Shown: positions 18,313-27,616 of the stretch, in pieces
Layout of the letters: every line of letters begins with the position of its first letter
Numbering within the stretch: the stretch's first letter is position 1
NCBI RefSeq assembly: GCF_025961225.1
Contig: NZ_JAOQNG010000003.1
Coordinates: 62,001-126,000 of the forward strand
DNA from: Azospirillum canadense
GTDB taxonomy: Bacteria; Pseudomonadota; Alphaproteobacteria; Azospirillales; Azospirillaceae
Reading direction: 5' to 3'
DNA: 64,000 bases
Program-made: the position numbers and the translations under genes
Notes under the pieces: model-generated
Told to the model about the DNA's origin: nothing
What the model saw: the letters and a program-made list of their open reading frames with translations, nothing else
Databases searched by the model: none

Positions 18313-18471
18313 ATGGGCGAAAACCGCAACCCCGACACAAAGCCGGACCAGGCCGGGAACGACGGCGCCACCAGCAAGCCCGAGATCCCGCCGCCGGGGA
18401 CGAAAGACGAGTTGGCGAAAGCTCAGGAGGAAGCCGCTCAGGAGCGCGCGGAAAACGGCGGGTATCAGTGA
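18313..18471 (+). CDS. Small hydrophilic protein, unknown
   Basis: 52 residues, highly charged and Pro/Glu/Lys-rich (MGENRNPDTKPDQAGND; then KDELAKAQEEAAQERAENG), predicted disordered with a short C-terminal helix. No family is recognised. The ATG follows a purine-rich GAGCGAGGACGACG stretch. Such small proteins are common in Azospirillum-type genomes, but a chance frame cannot be excluded. Confidence 0.5.
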   Translation: MGENRNPDTKPDQAGNDGATSKPEIPPPGTKDELAKAQEEAAQERAENGGYQ

Positions 18472-18570
18472 CCGCCGTGGTCCAATCCCGCTGACCCGCT
18501 CACCGGCACCCGCCAGGCCCTTCACCCCGGCACCATCGCGGGAGGCGCGCCAGCCCGCGCGCGGGCAGCC

Positions 18571-18831
18571 TCAGACGAAGGGGTTGGGCGCGGTGTCGGG
18601 CGGCTCCGGCGGGGCAATGTTCTCTGGCAATGCCTTGTCGGACTCTAGGGCGTGCACGACCTCGTCCAGCAGCGCCTTCAGGGCGCGGGCATGACGGAGG
18701 CCCACCTGATCCCTGGTCAGGTCCAGCGAGCCGAAGAGCGCCAGTCGGTCGATGTGGTTCTCCACAATCAGCTCGCCGAGCGTCAATGCCTCGCTCTCGT
18801 TGGCGAACGGCTTGATCGTCTTCCCCGTCAT
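18571..18831 (-). CDS. Conserved hypothetical protein downstream of nuclease
   Basis: 86 residues, acidic and helical: ESEALTLGELIVENHIDRLALFGSLDLTRDQVGLRHARALKALLDEVV. No domain is recognised. GAGGAG sits just before the ATG, 10 bases after the nuclease stop on the same strand, so the two probably share a transcript. Could be an accessory or immunity-like partner (inference only). Confidence 0.65.
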   Translation of the reverse strand: MTGKTIKPFANESEALTLGELIVENHIDRLALFGSLDLTRDQVGLRHARALKALLDEVVHALESDKALPENIAPPEPPDTAPNPFV

Positions 18832-18841
18832 CACGCTCTCC

Positions 18842-19690
18842 TCACCGCAGCAGCTTTTTCAACGCACCGGTCCAGCCCTCGTCCGCCTCCGACGCCGGGC
18901 CTTCGCCGCCCGGCCGCCGCTTGCCCGGCAGGCGCGGGGCGGGCAACGCCATCGCCGTGCTCTTCACCATGTCCGACACCCCTGGAAACGGATCAACGCC
19001 GCTCATGTCGCGCAGCTGGCTGATGGAGATCGCCTGCCACGCATCTCCGGGAGCGTTCGAAGACACGTAGGCGCCGGCCTCATTGCGCTTGGGATCGTAG
19101 ACGGCCTTGAACAACGCGGTTGGCACGAACACCCAGCCCTTCAGCCGCTGCAGCGTGGTGCCCTGGAACAGCGGCCCGATGACCACGTAGAGCTCGCCGC
19201 GCTGCCGCGCCAGACCGCGCACCGCCCCTTCGATGCCTGCCCACACGCCGCAGTTCTGCTCGGACACCTGCGGCACCATGTTGGCCAGCGAGAAGCTCTC
19301 CTCCTGCGAGGCATCGTCGGGCGCGTCGGCGGCCGGAAAGAGGTGGCCGCGGTCGTACCCGGACCGGGCGAAGTCGGCCAGGGTGGAGCGCTCATCGGCC
19401 GGCAGGCGTTCTTCCTCGTGGAAGGTGCCCTTGCGCGGCGTGTCGACCGCCGCCTTCAGGCTGGCACGCGTCATACGCTCGGCCGCCCACAGCGGAGTCC
19501 GGGTCACGCCGGAGTGCAGCACCGCGAAGGCCCGGAAGCACAACTCTCGCGTCTTGGCCGTCATCTTCGGATCGGTCAGGTCAGGCGCGCTGCCGCCCTT
19601 GAAGTGCTCCGGGCAGGCAGTCGGCGCGGCCCCAGCGGTGCTGGGGAGCGCCAGGAGAACGAGAAGCGCTGCGGCGGTGCGGGTTAGCAT
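18842..19690 (-). CDS. Secreted DNA/RNA non-specific endonuclease (NUC family)
   Basis: 282 residues with a signal peptide (MLTRTAAALLVLLALPSTAGA). The catalytic DRGH motif is in SGYDRGHLFPAAD, followed by the Asn-bearing FSLANMVPQ block that completes the beta-beta-alpha-metal site. It degrades nucleic acids in the periplasm or outside the cell. The start at 19690 gives a clean signal peptide. A small acidic protein is encoded 10 bases downstream. Length and motifs look intact. Confidence 0.88.
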   Translation of the reverse strand: MLTRTAAALLVLLALPSTAGAAPTACPEHFKGGSAPDLTDPKMTAKTRELCFRAFAVLHSGVTRTPLWAAERMTRASLKAAVDTPRKGTFHEEERLPADERSTLADFARSGYDRGHLFPAADAPDDASQEESFSLANMVPQVSEQNCGVWAGIEGAVRGLARQRGELYVVIGPLFQGTTLQRLKGWVFVPTALFKAVYDPKRNEAGAYVSSNAPGDAWQAISISQLRDMSGVDPFPGVSDMVKSTAMALPAPRLPGKRRPGGEGPASEADEGWTGALKKLLR

Positions 19691-19752
19691 GGTGGCCGGT
19701 GATGGGGGGCTTCGGTCCAGGGCAGCCAAGCACCAACGCGGCTGTTTGCTTA

Positions 19753-20619
19753 GGCCCGGTTTCCAGAACTCTCCGAGGTCAGCTGCGAGCGTGATCAAGT
19801 AACCGCATGCCGGTTCCCGTGCCTTTGGCATGGGAGCGGACATGCGCGCGCAGGCGGTAGAGCTGGTGGCTGGCATCATCGACCGGATCGAGCCCCGGCA
19901 CCCCGGTCCGGGGCGCCCCCCGGTGCCGACGGCGGAGGTGATCCGGACGCTCGGCTTCTTTGTGCGCGAGGGTGTCCAATGGCGGGAGTTGAAGGCTGCG
20001 GACGGACGCGCCTCGGGCTCCACCCTGCGCCGCCGCCTGGACGAGTGGCACACCACGGCGTTGCTGCGCCGTGTCCATGCCGTCCTCATCCGCATGGCGC
20101 GCTCCGGCCCCGACGCCGCCGCATGGGACGTCGTGGTGGACAGCTGCTCGGTGCGGGCCAAGCGGGGCGGCGAGTTGACCGGGGCGAACCCGACCGACCG
20201 CGGTAAGCCCGGGACCAAGTACCACGTGGTCGTCTCGACCGATGGCCTGCCGCTGGCGGTCGTCCCTTCGCCCGCCAATGTGCATGACACCAAGCTCTTT
20301 CCGGATCTGCTGCGCCTGGCCCAGGTTGTCTGCGCCGCCATCAGCAGGCTCTACGCGGACGCGGGTTACGACAGCGCCGATAACCGCTGGCTCTGCTTGC
20401 GCGACGGCATCCAGCCGCACATCCGCAAGATCGGCGAGCCCCACGGCTCGGGGCTCGGCAAAGTCCGCTGCGTCGTCGAGCACGGCTGCGCTTGGCTGCT
20501 CGCAAACAAACGCCTAGATCGACGGCAGGACAGGTTGGGGCGGATCATACTCGCGCTGCTCACCGCCGCGGCGATCTTCATCGTCGCCAACCGCCTCAGC
20601 GCATTCTGAAAACCGTCCC
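19753..20619 (+). mobile_element. IS5-family insertion sequence with TTA target duplication
   Basis: 867 bp. Ends GGCCCGGTTTCCAGAACTC (left) and, inward from the right, GGGACGGTTTTCAGAATGC are imperfect inverted repeats. A TTA at 19750-19752 is repeated at 20620-20622, the usual 3-bp duplication for this group. A simple, apparently complete insertion with one transposase. Confidence 0.8.
19830..20609 (+). CDS. IS5-family transposase
   Basis: 259 residues in one frame. The N-terminal block IRTLGFFVREGVQWRELKAADGRASGSTLRRRLDEW is typical of this IS5 group. Catalytic Asp is in WDVVVDSCSVRAKRGG, the second Asp in LYADAGYDSADN, and the Glu in RCVVEHGCAWLLANKRL. The ATG at 19842 is an alternative start. 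Contained in the element at 19753-20619. Confidence 0.88.
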   Translation: MGADMRAQAVELVAGIIDRIEPRHPGPGRPPVPTAEVIRTLGFFVREGVQWRELKAADGRASGSTLRRRLDEWHTTALLRRVHAVLIRMARSGPDAAAWDVVVDSCSVRAKRGGELTGANPTDRGKPGTKYHVVVSTDGLPLAVVPSPANVHDTKLFPDLLRLAQVVCAAISRLYADAGYDSADNRWLCLRDGIQPHIRKIGEPHGSGLGKVRCVVEHGCAWLLANKRLDRRQDRLGRIILALLTAAAIFIVANRLSAF

Positions 20620-20699
20620 TTAGGGGGAATGTCCGTTTCAGCCGAAAACTTCCCCCTTCAAACCTGTGCAGTGGGCTCCATGCTTCCCAATGGGGCCGC

Positions 20700-21050
20700 T
20701 CAAGCCGCTTGGTCGCGCTGGTGCTGCCGCACGGCTTCCGAGTCCCACGCCGAGCTCCGAAGGGCTGCAAGGGGCTCCGGAGTGAGATCGCCGGAGAACA
20801 CAACGTGATGCATGACATCGCCCAGGGTTCGGCGCAAAATGCGCGCCGCCAAGGACATTCTCGGCATCTCTGTGGCCTCGACCAGGAACGCAACCGGCCG
20901 ATCATCGCGCAGTGGCTGAATAATCCAGGCCTACACACCGGCTCTCTGCAAGGCCTCTAACCCGGCAACGATCGGCTGAAAGACCACCTGGCGACGTTCC
21001 CGCAGCTGTTGGCGCCGCGTTGTCCGATCCTGCGATGGAGAGGCTGCCAT
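20700..21050 (-). pseudogene. Hypothetical gene split by an internal amber codon
   Basis: A 117-codon frame with a very strong GGGAGGTGA ribosome site before the ATG at 21050, interrupted by one TAG (positions 20931-20933) after residue 39. Before it: QDRTTRRQQLRERRQVVFQP and EALQRAGV. After it: WIIQPLRDDRPVAFLVEAT, SLAARILRRTLGDVM and HHVVFSGDLTPEPLAALR. Both halves look protein-like and continue in one frame, so a single base change explains the break. Product unknown. Confidence 0.6.
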
Positions 21051-21171
21051 CGTCACCTCCCGCCGGTAATGTCCGGTGCTCATCCCCGTCAACAGCTGGT
21101 GCGAAGGGACGGCACGCGGCTGCGGAGATGGGCTCCGCGGCTTGCAGTTTGTGAAGGGCCGTCCCCTTTCA

Positions 21172-21762
21172 TTACACGGGCGAACTTTGGATCTCGGCCT
21201 GACCTCGAGAAATATCGTTGATTATGCGGATGACATCGTTCAACTCCCCGGAGGGCAACGTGATTTGGAGTTGCACACCGTCGGGCTTAAAGCCTTTGGT
21301 CTCGATGAGGGCCGCGGGGAAGGCGCTAAGTCCCGATCTGATCCTGGCTTCGTCCGCGAAAGCGCAGGTGACGGATAGGGCGGCAAACGTGATGATCGGC
21401 TGCCGTTCAGCAGCACGGAGACAGGCCAACGCGGTGCCACCGTAGGCGCGCATCAGCCCGCCCGCTCCGAGAAGAACACCACCGAACCAGCGGCTGACCA
21501 CCACGGCCACCCGATCCAAGGCCTGGCCGTCTATAGCCTGAAGGATCGGACGCCCCGCAGTCCCTCCAGGTTCGCCATCATCGCTGGAACGGTAGAGGTC
21601 ACCGATCCGGAACGCCCAACAATTGTGACCGGCCTCCTGGCTGCTGCAAGCAGCGATAAATCCGCGCGCTTCTTCCTCGGTGCCGACCGGCCCCGCCGAA
21701 GCTAGGAAGCGGCTTTTCTTGATCTCTTGCTCGAGCTGCTCTCTTCTTTTAAGAGTAAACAT
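21172..21762 (-). CDS. yigZ: YigZ/IMPACT family protein
   Basis: 196 residues. The N-terminal UPF0029/IMPACT domain shows KKSRFLASAGPV, NCWAFRIG, SSDDGEPGGTAGRPIL and VVVSRWFGGVLLGAGGLMRAY, all hallmarks. A DUF1949-like C-terminal domain follows. Members are cytoplasmic and linked to translation control or ribosome-associated functions, but the bacterial role is not settled. Start chosen at 21762 (MFTLKRREQ); a longer in-frame start gives a non-homologous leader. Confidence 0.92.
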   Translation of the reverse strand: MFTLKRREQLEQEIKKSRFLASAGPVGTEEEARGFIAACSSQEAGHNCWAFRIGDLYRSSDDGEPGGTAGRPILQAIDGQALDRVAVVVSRWFGGVLLGAGGLMRAYGGTALACLRAAERQPIITFAALSVTCAFADEARIRSGLSAFPAALIETKGFKPDGVQLQITLPSGELNDVIRIINDISRGQAEIQSSPV

Positions 21763-21976
21763 TGTCTTTCGTCGCCATAGATCCTGTATTGGCCTGAGGC
21801 CAGTTCCCCGTGCGCACATCAAGCTTATTCGCTCGATCGGAAAACTGCGACCTTTCAAACCGGTATCTGGAACGGCATGTTTGTGCGGTGAGCGGTCCGC
21901 TGGCGGAACGGGCAATCCCAACAGAGCTGCGCTGAACGTTCGGCTGACGAACTCGCGATGCGGTTCCGGATCGACG

Positions 21977-24900
21977 TCAACCGGCGGCGTTGGTCCAGAC
22001 TTCGAGAATTGGGATTTCCCAGGCGGTGACCTGGACCCGGTCGCGCCATTCCTCCGCGTCGTCGGTTCGGTTGCGCTTGACCATCGCGAGCACCCGCGCC
22101 TGCGCGATGGACGGGGCGAGGCGGGCCCACCGCTCGCTGGCGGCGGTGGACAGACGCGCCACGGTAACGCCGTCCGCGGTCCGCACGCTCACGCGCCGCT
22201 GGGCGTCCGCGGGCGCGTCCAGGCTCACCCGATCGCCCGGCCGGAGCGCGGCCAGGGCCTGGTGCGTCCAGTCGCCGGGCGGCAGTCGGCCGGCGAAGCC
22301 GATGTAGAGGTCCCCGAGGCCGATGACGTGGCGGCGCCGGTTGAGCAGCGCCGGGTCCGCGCGGTCCGCGGCCTGCGCCGCGGCCCGGTCAAGGTCGAGG
22401 CGGTCCAGGAGCGGCAGGTGCGGATGCCTCGCATCGCCGCGGCGCAGCAGGCACAGCGTCTCGCGGGCCCGGGTCATGCCGACGTAGAACAGGCGCCGTT
22501 CCTCCTCCGCCTCCTCGCGCGTCGCCGCGTGGCCCCAGCCGCCATCGAGGATGAGGACGTGGCGGAACTCCAGCCCTTTGGCGCCGTGCAGCGTCCCGAT
22601 GAAGATCCCGCTGCCGGCCGAGCGCTCGCGGCGGCGCTGGGCCAGCGCCTCGTACAGGAACTCGCGGACCCGCTCCGGCTCGGCCGGCGCTCCGCCCTGC
22701 CGGACGGCCCATTGATCGAGCAGCTCCGTTACGAGCCGCCACCAGGGGGAGGGGCCCCGGTCGGCCTGCGCGGCCGCAACTTGCGTGCGCAGCCAGGCGT
22801 CGGTGACCCGAGCCTTGGCCCGCCTCATTCGCTCCAGGAGAGCCGACACCTCCCGCAGGCGGTGCAGCGGAAAGCGCTCCCCGTCGCGATCGTAGACTGG
22901 GGCGCACGGCAGGCCCTCCTGCTCGCACAGGGCGTGGACGGGCATCAGGTCGTGCCGGGTGCGGGCGAGCACGGCCACCGCGCTCCACACCGTCTCCGGA
23001 GCCAGCGTGCGCAGGCGGCGGACCTCGGCGAGCGTCGCGCCGAGCTGGTGGGCCGCGTCGTCCACCGCGAGCCGCCGCACGCGGCCCCGCCCCGCCGGGT
23101 CGAGCGCCGCCCAGCGGCCGCCGTCCGGCTGCCCGGCGCGGGCGCCGTCGATGCGGATGGGATGGTCGGGTTTCATGCGCTCGGCGTTGGCGGCGATCAC
23201 CGCGCCGGCGGCCGCGATGATCGCCGCCGTGGAGCGGTAGTTCTCCACGAGATGATGAACCTGCGCGTTGTAGTCCTCGCGGAAGCGGCGGATGAAGCCG
23301 ACGTTGGCCCCGCGGAACCGGTACACGGACTGGTCATCGTCGCCGACCGCCAGCAAGGCGATGCGCCCCTCGGGCTCCTTCTCCTGCCGGCCGGCGATGG
23401 TTGAGACGAGGTTGTACTGGTCCTCGTCGATGTCCTGGTATTCGTCGATCAGGATGTAGCGGTAGCGCGCCAGCAGCCGTTCCCGGATCTCCTCCGCGTC
23501 GAGGCCGGGGAGATCGCGCTCGCCGCGCAGCAGCGCGGTCGCGTCGCGGACCACGCCGTCAAGGCCGCTGCGCGCTGCCGCGTCGGCGCCGCGCTCCACC
23601 CGCTCGGCGAAGCTCGCCCCGATCAGCCGCATGGCGAGCGCGTGGTAGGTGTGGGCGTCCACCCAAGCACCCTCCTCCCCGACCAGGCCGCGCAGCCGGC
23701 GGCGGACCTCCAGTGCGGCCGCGTGGTTGAAGCAGAGCACCAGGATGGCCCGCGCCGGCACGCGCCGGACGCGCATCAACCAGGCGCAGCGGTGCACGAT
23801 GACCCGCGTCTTGCCCGACCCGGGCCCGGCCAGGACCAGCAGGTTGCTCCCCGGCGACGCGGTGACGATGGCCTCCTGCGCGGAATTCCGGAGGTCGGTG
23901 ACGATGCGCGCGAAGGTCTCCGGCGTGACCGGCCGGGCCAGCTCGGTCTTGCGGCCGGGAAAATGCCGGGCCACGAGGCGGTCCTCGGGAAGCGAAAAGT
24001 AGTCGGCGGCGAAGGCCAGCGCGCGGCGCGTGTCGGTGAGCCCAAGCCGCGCGAACTCGCCCATCGCGTGGATCTGCAAGGCGCGGCTGCGGTAATGGCG
24101 GGCGAGCGGCTCGTGGTCGGCGACGGTGTAGCGCCGCGCGCGCGCCGCCTCGGGCAGGCGCAGCGTCAAGCCCTGGCGGAACACCGACAGCCCGCCCTGC
24201 AGGATGATCGCCTTCCAGTCGTGCAGCATCAGCAGCGCCGCTTGCGCGGCGGCGACCGGGTCGGGGCAGTCGGCGGCCAGCAGCAAGTCGGCCCCGACCG
24301 CCTCGGCCAACTCCTCCAGCGTGAAGGGGACGATGGACCGCCCGCTCGCCTCGGCCGCCTTGGCCTTGCCGAGCAGATGGTCCAAGAGGAGTCTGGCGAC
24401 TGCGCTCCGCGTCCGGAAGGCGGCGACCACCGCGCTCCACCCGCCGACTGGCGCCACGCTGTAGCGGCCATGCGCGCGCACCGTGAGGCGCAGCCGCGCC
24501 CCGCCGGTGCCGGCGCGTTCCGGCTCGTTCAGCGTCTTGAGCAGGCGCCGCACGAGGTCGGGCTGGCTGTCCACGCACCCGCGGTCGTGCAGCCGCTGGT
24601 TGGCCGCGCGCAGTTCCAGCGTGAACGGCGCCTCGTCCGGGTTCTCCTCGCGCAGCAGGTCGAGCAGCGCCTGTCCGATCTCGACCAAGTGCGCGAAGAC
24701 CCGGCGCGACGCGCTGCTCCCGGCCGGCCGGACGAGCGCGGTCAGCACCGTGCCGCTCTCGATCAAGCCTTGGCGCGCCATCGCGGCGAGGATCGCCTGC
24801 ACCCGCGCCGTCGCCAAGTTGGGGGGGCCGTCGGTCTCCTCGGCCAGGGCTGGCAAGCGGGCCAGCTCGTCCATGGTGAGCGAGCGCTCCTCGCCGGAAT

Positions 24901-27217
24901 CGGCGCCGGCCGCCACCAAGCAGCGGAAGACGGCCATCCACTGCTGGGTGGTCCGCAGCGGCAGTGCGAGCGCGGCGATCTTTTGCCGCGCCTCGTCCAG
25001 CGACAAGGGCCGCGGCCGGGCGGTGACCACCCAGGTGCGGTTCTCGTTGCGCTCGAGCAAGCCGGCACGCTCGAGCCAGGACAGCGCGGTCTTCACCTTG
25101 GTGTCGGCGTCGCCGTCCTCGGCGTCGAAGCCAAGGTCGAGGTCGGGGTCGGCGATCAGCTCGCCGGTGGTCGCCACCACCTCGGTCCGGCCGAGCGCGC
25201 GGGCGAGCCGGCGCGCGCCGCGCAGCACCTGGGCGACGTCGCGGCGGGTCAGCTCGGACAGGGCGGCGAGGCGGAATTGCTTCTCCAGGTCCTCCGGCGT
25301 GAACAGCAGGACGCACGTCGCCGGCCGCCGGTCGCGGCCGGCGCGCCCGGCCTCCTGCATGTAGGCCTCCAGCGAGCCCGGCACGTCGGCGTGCACGACG
25401 AGCCGCACGCTGTCCTTGTCGATGCCCATGCCGAACGCGTTGGTGGCGCACACCACGCGGATGGCTCCGGCGACGAAGCCCTCCTGCACGTCGAGCTTTT
25501 CGGGGGCGCGCAGGCCGGCGTGGTAGGCGGCGGCGTCCCAGCCGCGCGCCGTCAGGTCGTCGCGGATCTCCTCGGTGCGCCGGCGGGTGGCGGCGTAGAC
25601 CACGGCGCACGCGGCCGGGTCGCCGCGGGGAAGGTGCCGGGCCAACAGCTCGGCGATGCGGTTGGTCTTGTCCGCCTCGTCGACGGCCTCCACGGCAAAG
25701 GCGAGGTTGGGCCGCTCGACGCCGCCGACGAACAGGGCCAGCTCCTGGCCGAGGCGCTCGCGGAAATGCGCGACGATCTCCTCGATGACCTCGTGCTTGG
25801 CGGTGGCGGTCAGGCAGGAGACCGGCGGCGGCGGGACGCCCTGGCGTTCGGCCAGTTCCGCGATGAAGCGGGCGGCGTAAAGGTAGTCGGGGCGGAAATC
25901 GTGGCCCCACTTGGACAGGCAGTGCGCCTCGTCGAACACCCAGGTGGCGATGTCGCGCTGCGCAAGCGTGCGGGCAACCGACGGGTTGCGCAGCTGCTCG
26001 GGCGAGACGTAGAGAACCGCCACGTCGCCCTTGCGCACCCGGTCCATCACGGCGCCGCGTTCCGGCAGCGTGAGCGTGCCGTACAGCGCCGCGGCCGCAA
26101 GCCGGCCGGTCTTGGCCTCCAGGTTGTCGACCTGGTCCTTCATCAGCGCCTGCAACGGCGAGACGACCACGGTGAGGGCGCCGGTGCGGCTGTGCCGGGC
26201 CAGCGCCGGCACCTGAAAGCACAGCGACTTGCCAGCGCCGGTCGGCAGGACCGCCAGGTGCGGCCGGCCGGCGAGCCCGGCCTCGACGATGCGTTGCTGC
26301 AGGCTGCCGCCGTCCGGCGCGGCGGGCTCGGGACGGAACGCGTCGAAGCCGAAGGTCGCCGTCAGCCAGTGCACGGCGTCGAAGGCCGAACGGCACCAGG
26401 GGCACCGCGGGCTGCCGCACGGCGTGTCGCGCAGGTGCGCCAGCAGCCGGGCGGTGTCCGGCCACTGGCGCCGCACCCACGCCGGCACGACCGAGGAGCC
26501 GCCGGCAACGGTGAGCCACGCCAAGGCGTAGGCGAAAGCGGGGCGGCCGGCCGCCGCCTCCAGCTGGCGGGCGTCGAGGCGCTCCACGGCGCCGACGCAG
26601 ACGTCGGCGCCGGCGCAGCGCGCCCACGCCTCCAGCGCGGCGGCCGGCGTGGGCAGCCCCGGCGCGCCAAGAGCGGCCAGGAGGTCGGCCATGCCCCGCC
26701 AGGGATCGTCGCTCCAGGCGAAGCGATGGAAGGCGGCCACCTCCGGCTGGGTGCGCGCGAGGAGGGCGAAGGCAAACAGCTCGTCGCGCAAGACGTCGCG
26801 GCACAACCGGGCGTCGGCCACCGGGTCGTTCACCGCGTCGTGGACCAGCTTGTAGCCCTTGATCAGCCGGTGGTACGGATTGCCCGGGAAGGCCAGCGGC
26901 GACAGCATCAGCGTGTCGACCACCGGCAGCGCCAGGACGCCGAGGCCCGGCACGGCGTCGCGCAGAATCGGGAGGTCGTGGTCCAGGATGTTGTGACCGG
27001 CGATCCGCTCCGCCCCGCGGGCGAACGCGTCGAGCTCCGTCAAGCGGGCAAGGGCGGCTGTGCGGTGCCCCTCCCAGCGGAACACCCGGTCACCCAGCAC
27101 GGCGCCAACGGCGCGCGGCCGTCCGGCCCGATCGACCTCCACATCCAGGAACAGCGTCCCGCCGAGGATTGCGTCGGCGGCCTCCCTGGGCGCTGCACGT
27201 GTGGGCGCGGTGAGCAT
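21977..27217 (-). CDS. Giant fusion: DnaQ-like exonuclease + RecQ helicase + UvrD-type helicase
   Basis: 1746 residues in one uninterrupted frame. Residues about 20-145: DEDD exonuclease (Asp25/Glu27 in FLDVEVD, GHNILDHDLP, DPVADARLC). About 265-276: a Cys trio CGSPRCPWC, possibly metal-binding. About 300-700: RecQ-type SF2 helicase with Walker A LPTGAGKS (324-331), DEAH (429-432), CATNAFGMGIDK and QEAGRAGRD. About 700-1100: helical/winged region. About 1130-1620: SF1 UvrD/Rep helicase with AGPGSGKTR, LIDEYQDIDEDQ, GDDDQSVYRFRG, TLHGAKGLEF and VGMTRARETL. All ATPase motifs look intact. It stands alone, suggesting self-contained DNA repair or defence (inference). Confidence 0.93.
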   Translation of the reverse strand: MLTAPTRAAPREAADAILGGTLFLDVEVDRAGRPRAVGAVLGDRVFRWEGHRTAALARLTELDAFARGAERIAGHNILDHDLPILRDAVPGLGVLALPVVDTLMLSPLAFPGNPYHRLIKGYKLVHDAVNDPVADARLCRDVLRDELFAFALLARTQPEVAAFHRFAWSDDPWRGMADLLAALGAPGLPTPAAALEAWARCAGADVCVGAVERLDARQLEAAAGRPAFAYALAWLTVAGGSSVVPAWVRRQWPDTARLLAHLRDTPCGSPRCPWCRSAFDAVHWLTATFGFDAFRPEPAAPDGGSLQQRIVEAGLAGRPHLAVLPTGAGKSLCFQVPALARHSRTGALTVVVSPLQALMKDQVDNLEAKTGRLAAAALYGTLTLPERGAVMDRVRKGDVAVLYVSPEQLRNPSVARTLAQRDIATWVFDEAHCLSKWGHDFRPDYLYAARFIAELAERQGVPPPPVSCLTATAKHEVIEEIVAHFRERLGQELALFVGGVERPNLAFAVEAVDEADKTNRIAELLARHLPRGDPAACAVVYAATRRRTEEIRDDLTARGWDAAAYHAGLRAPEKLDVQEGFVAGAIRVVCATNAFGMGIDKDSVRLVVHADVPGSLEAYMQEAGRAGRDRRPATCVLLFTPEDLEKQFRLAALSELTRRDVAQVLRGARRLARALGRTEVVATTGELIADPDLDLGFDAEDGDADTKVKTALSWLERAGLLERNENRTWVVTARPRPLSLDEARQKIAALALPLRTTQQWMAVFRCLVAAGADSGEERSLTMDELARLPALAEETDGPPNLATARVQAILAAMARQGLIESGTVLTALVRPAGSSASRRVFAHLVEIGQALLDLLREENPDEAPFTLELRAANQRLHDRGCVDSQPDLVRRLLKTLNEPERAGTGGARLRLTVRAHGRYSVAPVGGWSAVVAAFRTRSAVARLLLDHLLGKAKAAEASGRSIVPFTLEELAEAVGADLLLAADCPDPVAAAQAALLMLHDWKAIILQGGLSVFRQGLTLRLPEAARARRYTVADHEPLARHYRSRALQIHAMGEFARLGLTDTRRALAFAADYFSLPEDRLVARHFPGRKTELARPVTPETFARIVTDLRNSAQEAIVTASPGSNLLVLAGPGSGKTRVIVHRCAWLMRVRRVPARAILVLCFNHAAALEVRRRLRGLVGEEGAWVDAHTYHALAMRLIGASFAERVERGADAAARSGLDGVVRDATALLRGERDLPGLDAEEIRERLLARYRYILIDEYQDIDEDQYNLVSTIAGRQEKEPEGRIALLAVGDDDQSVYRFRGANVGFIRRFREDYNAQVHHLVENYRSTAAIIAAAGAVIAANAERMKPDHPIRIDGARAGQPDGGRWAALDPAGRGRVRRLAVDDAAHQLGATLAEVRRLRTLAPETVWSAVAVLARTRHDLMPVHALCEQEGLPCAPVYDRDGERFPLHRLREVSALLERMRRAKARVTDAWLRTQVAAAQADRGPSPWWRLVTELLDQWAVRQGGAPAEPERVREFLYEALAQRRRERSAGSGIFIGTLHGAKGLEFRHVLILDGGWGHAATREEAEEERRLFYVGMTRARETLCLLRRGDARHPHLPLLDRLDLDRAAAQAADRADPALLNRRRHVIGLGDLYIGFAGRLPPGDWTHQALAALRPGDRVSLDAPADAQRRVSVRTADGVTVARLSTAASERWARLAPSIAQARVLAMVKRNRTDDAEEWRDRVQVTAWEIPILEVWTNAAG

Positions 27218-27433
27218 GCCTGCGAAAACGCCGTGGATGATGTCCGCCTGTGCTTGAAAGTACGAATTCGCATCGACTTTTAAATGGCTGGGGGATCCGA
27301 AGCGCGAAATGGACGACGGCGCGCTCGGAGGTCGTGGTGGTCGCTACCACGTCAGGGGAGAAACGCACCGCCAAGGCGGCGGAATCGCGGCACCATCATC
27401 GGTGAAGGGCGGTGGCGTGCCCGTTTCGCCGGG

Positions 27434-27616
27434 CTATCCCCGGATCGTGATCTCGATCTGGGCGACGTCGACACCGTACATGGCGGCAAGGCCCTGCTTG
27501 GCCTCCACCATCGTCAGAGGGCGGACGCCGCTTGCCGGCTTTTGAGCCACGGGCGAGGCAATGCTCGCAGCATCGGCCACGCCACCGGCGCGGGGCGTCC
27601 GTTCGATCGTTGCCAT
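27434..27616 (-). CDS. Small hypothetical protein
   Basis: 60 residues ending in a protein-like block VEAKQGLAAMYGVDVAQIEITIRG. It overlaps the 3' end of the UDG-like remnant in another frame by about 100 bases. The ribosome site is weak. May be a real downstream gene translated from within the remnant. Confidence 0.35.
   Translation of the reverse strand: MATIERTPRAGGVADAASIASPVAQKPASGVRPLTMVEAKQGLAAMYGVDVAQIEITIRG

Noticed and set aside
23559..27283. Very long open frames (over 1000 codons) on both strands within the helicase gene
   Set aside because: They are out-of-phase shadows created by the high GC of the 1746-residue gene; their translations are Arg/Ala/Gly-rich and lack domains.
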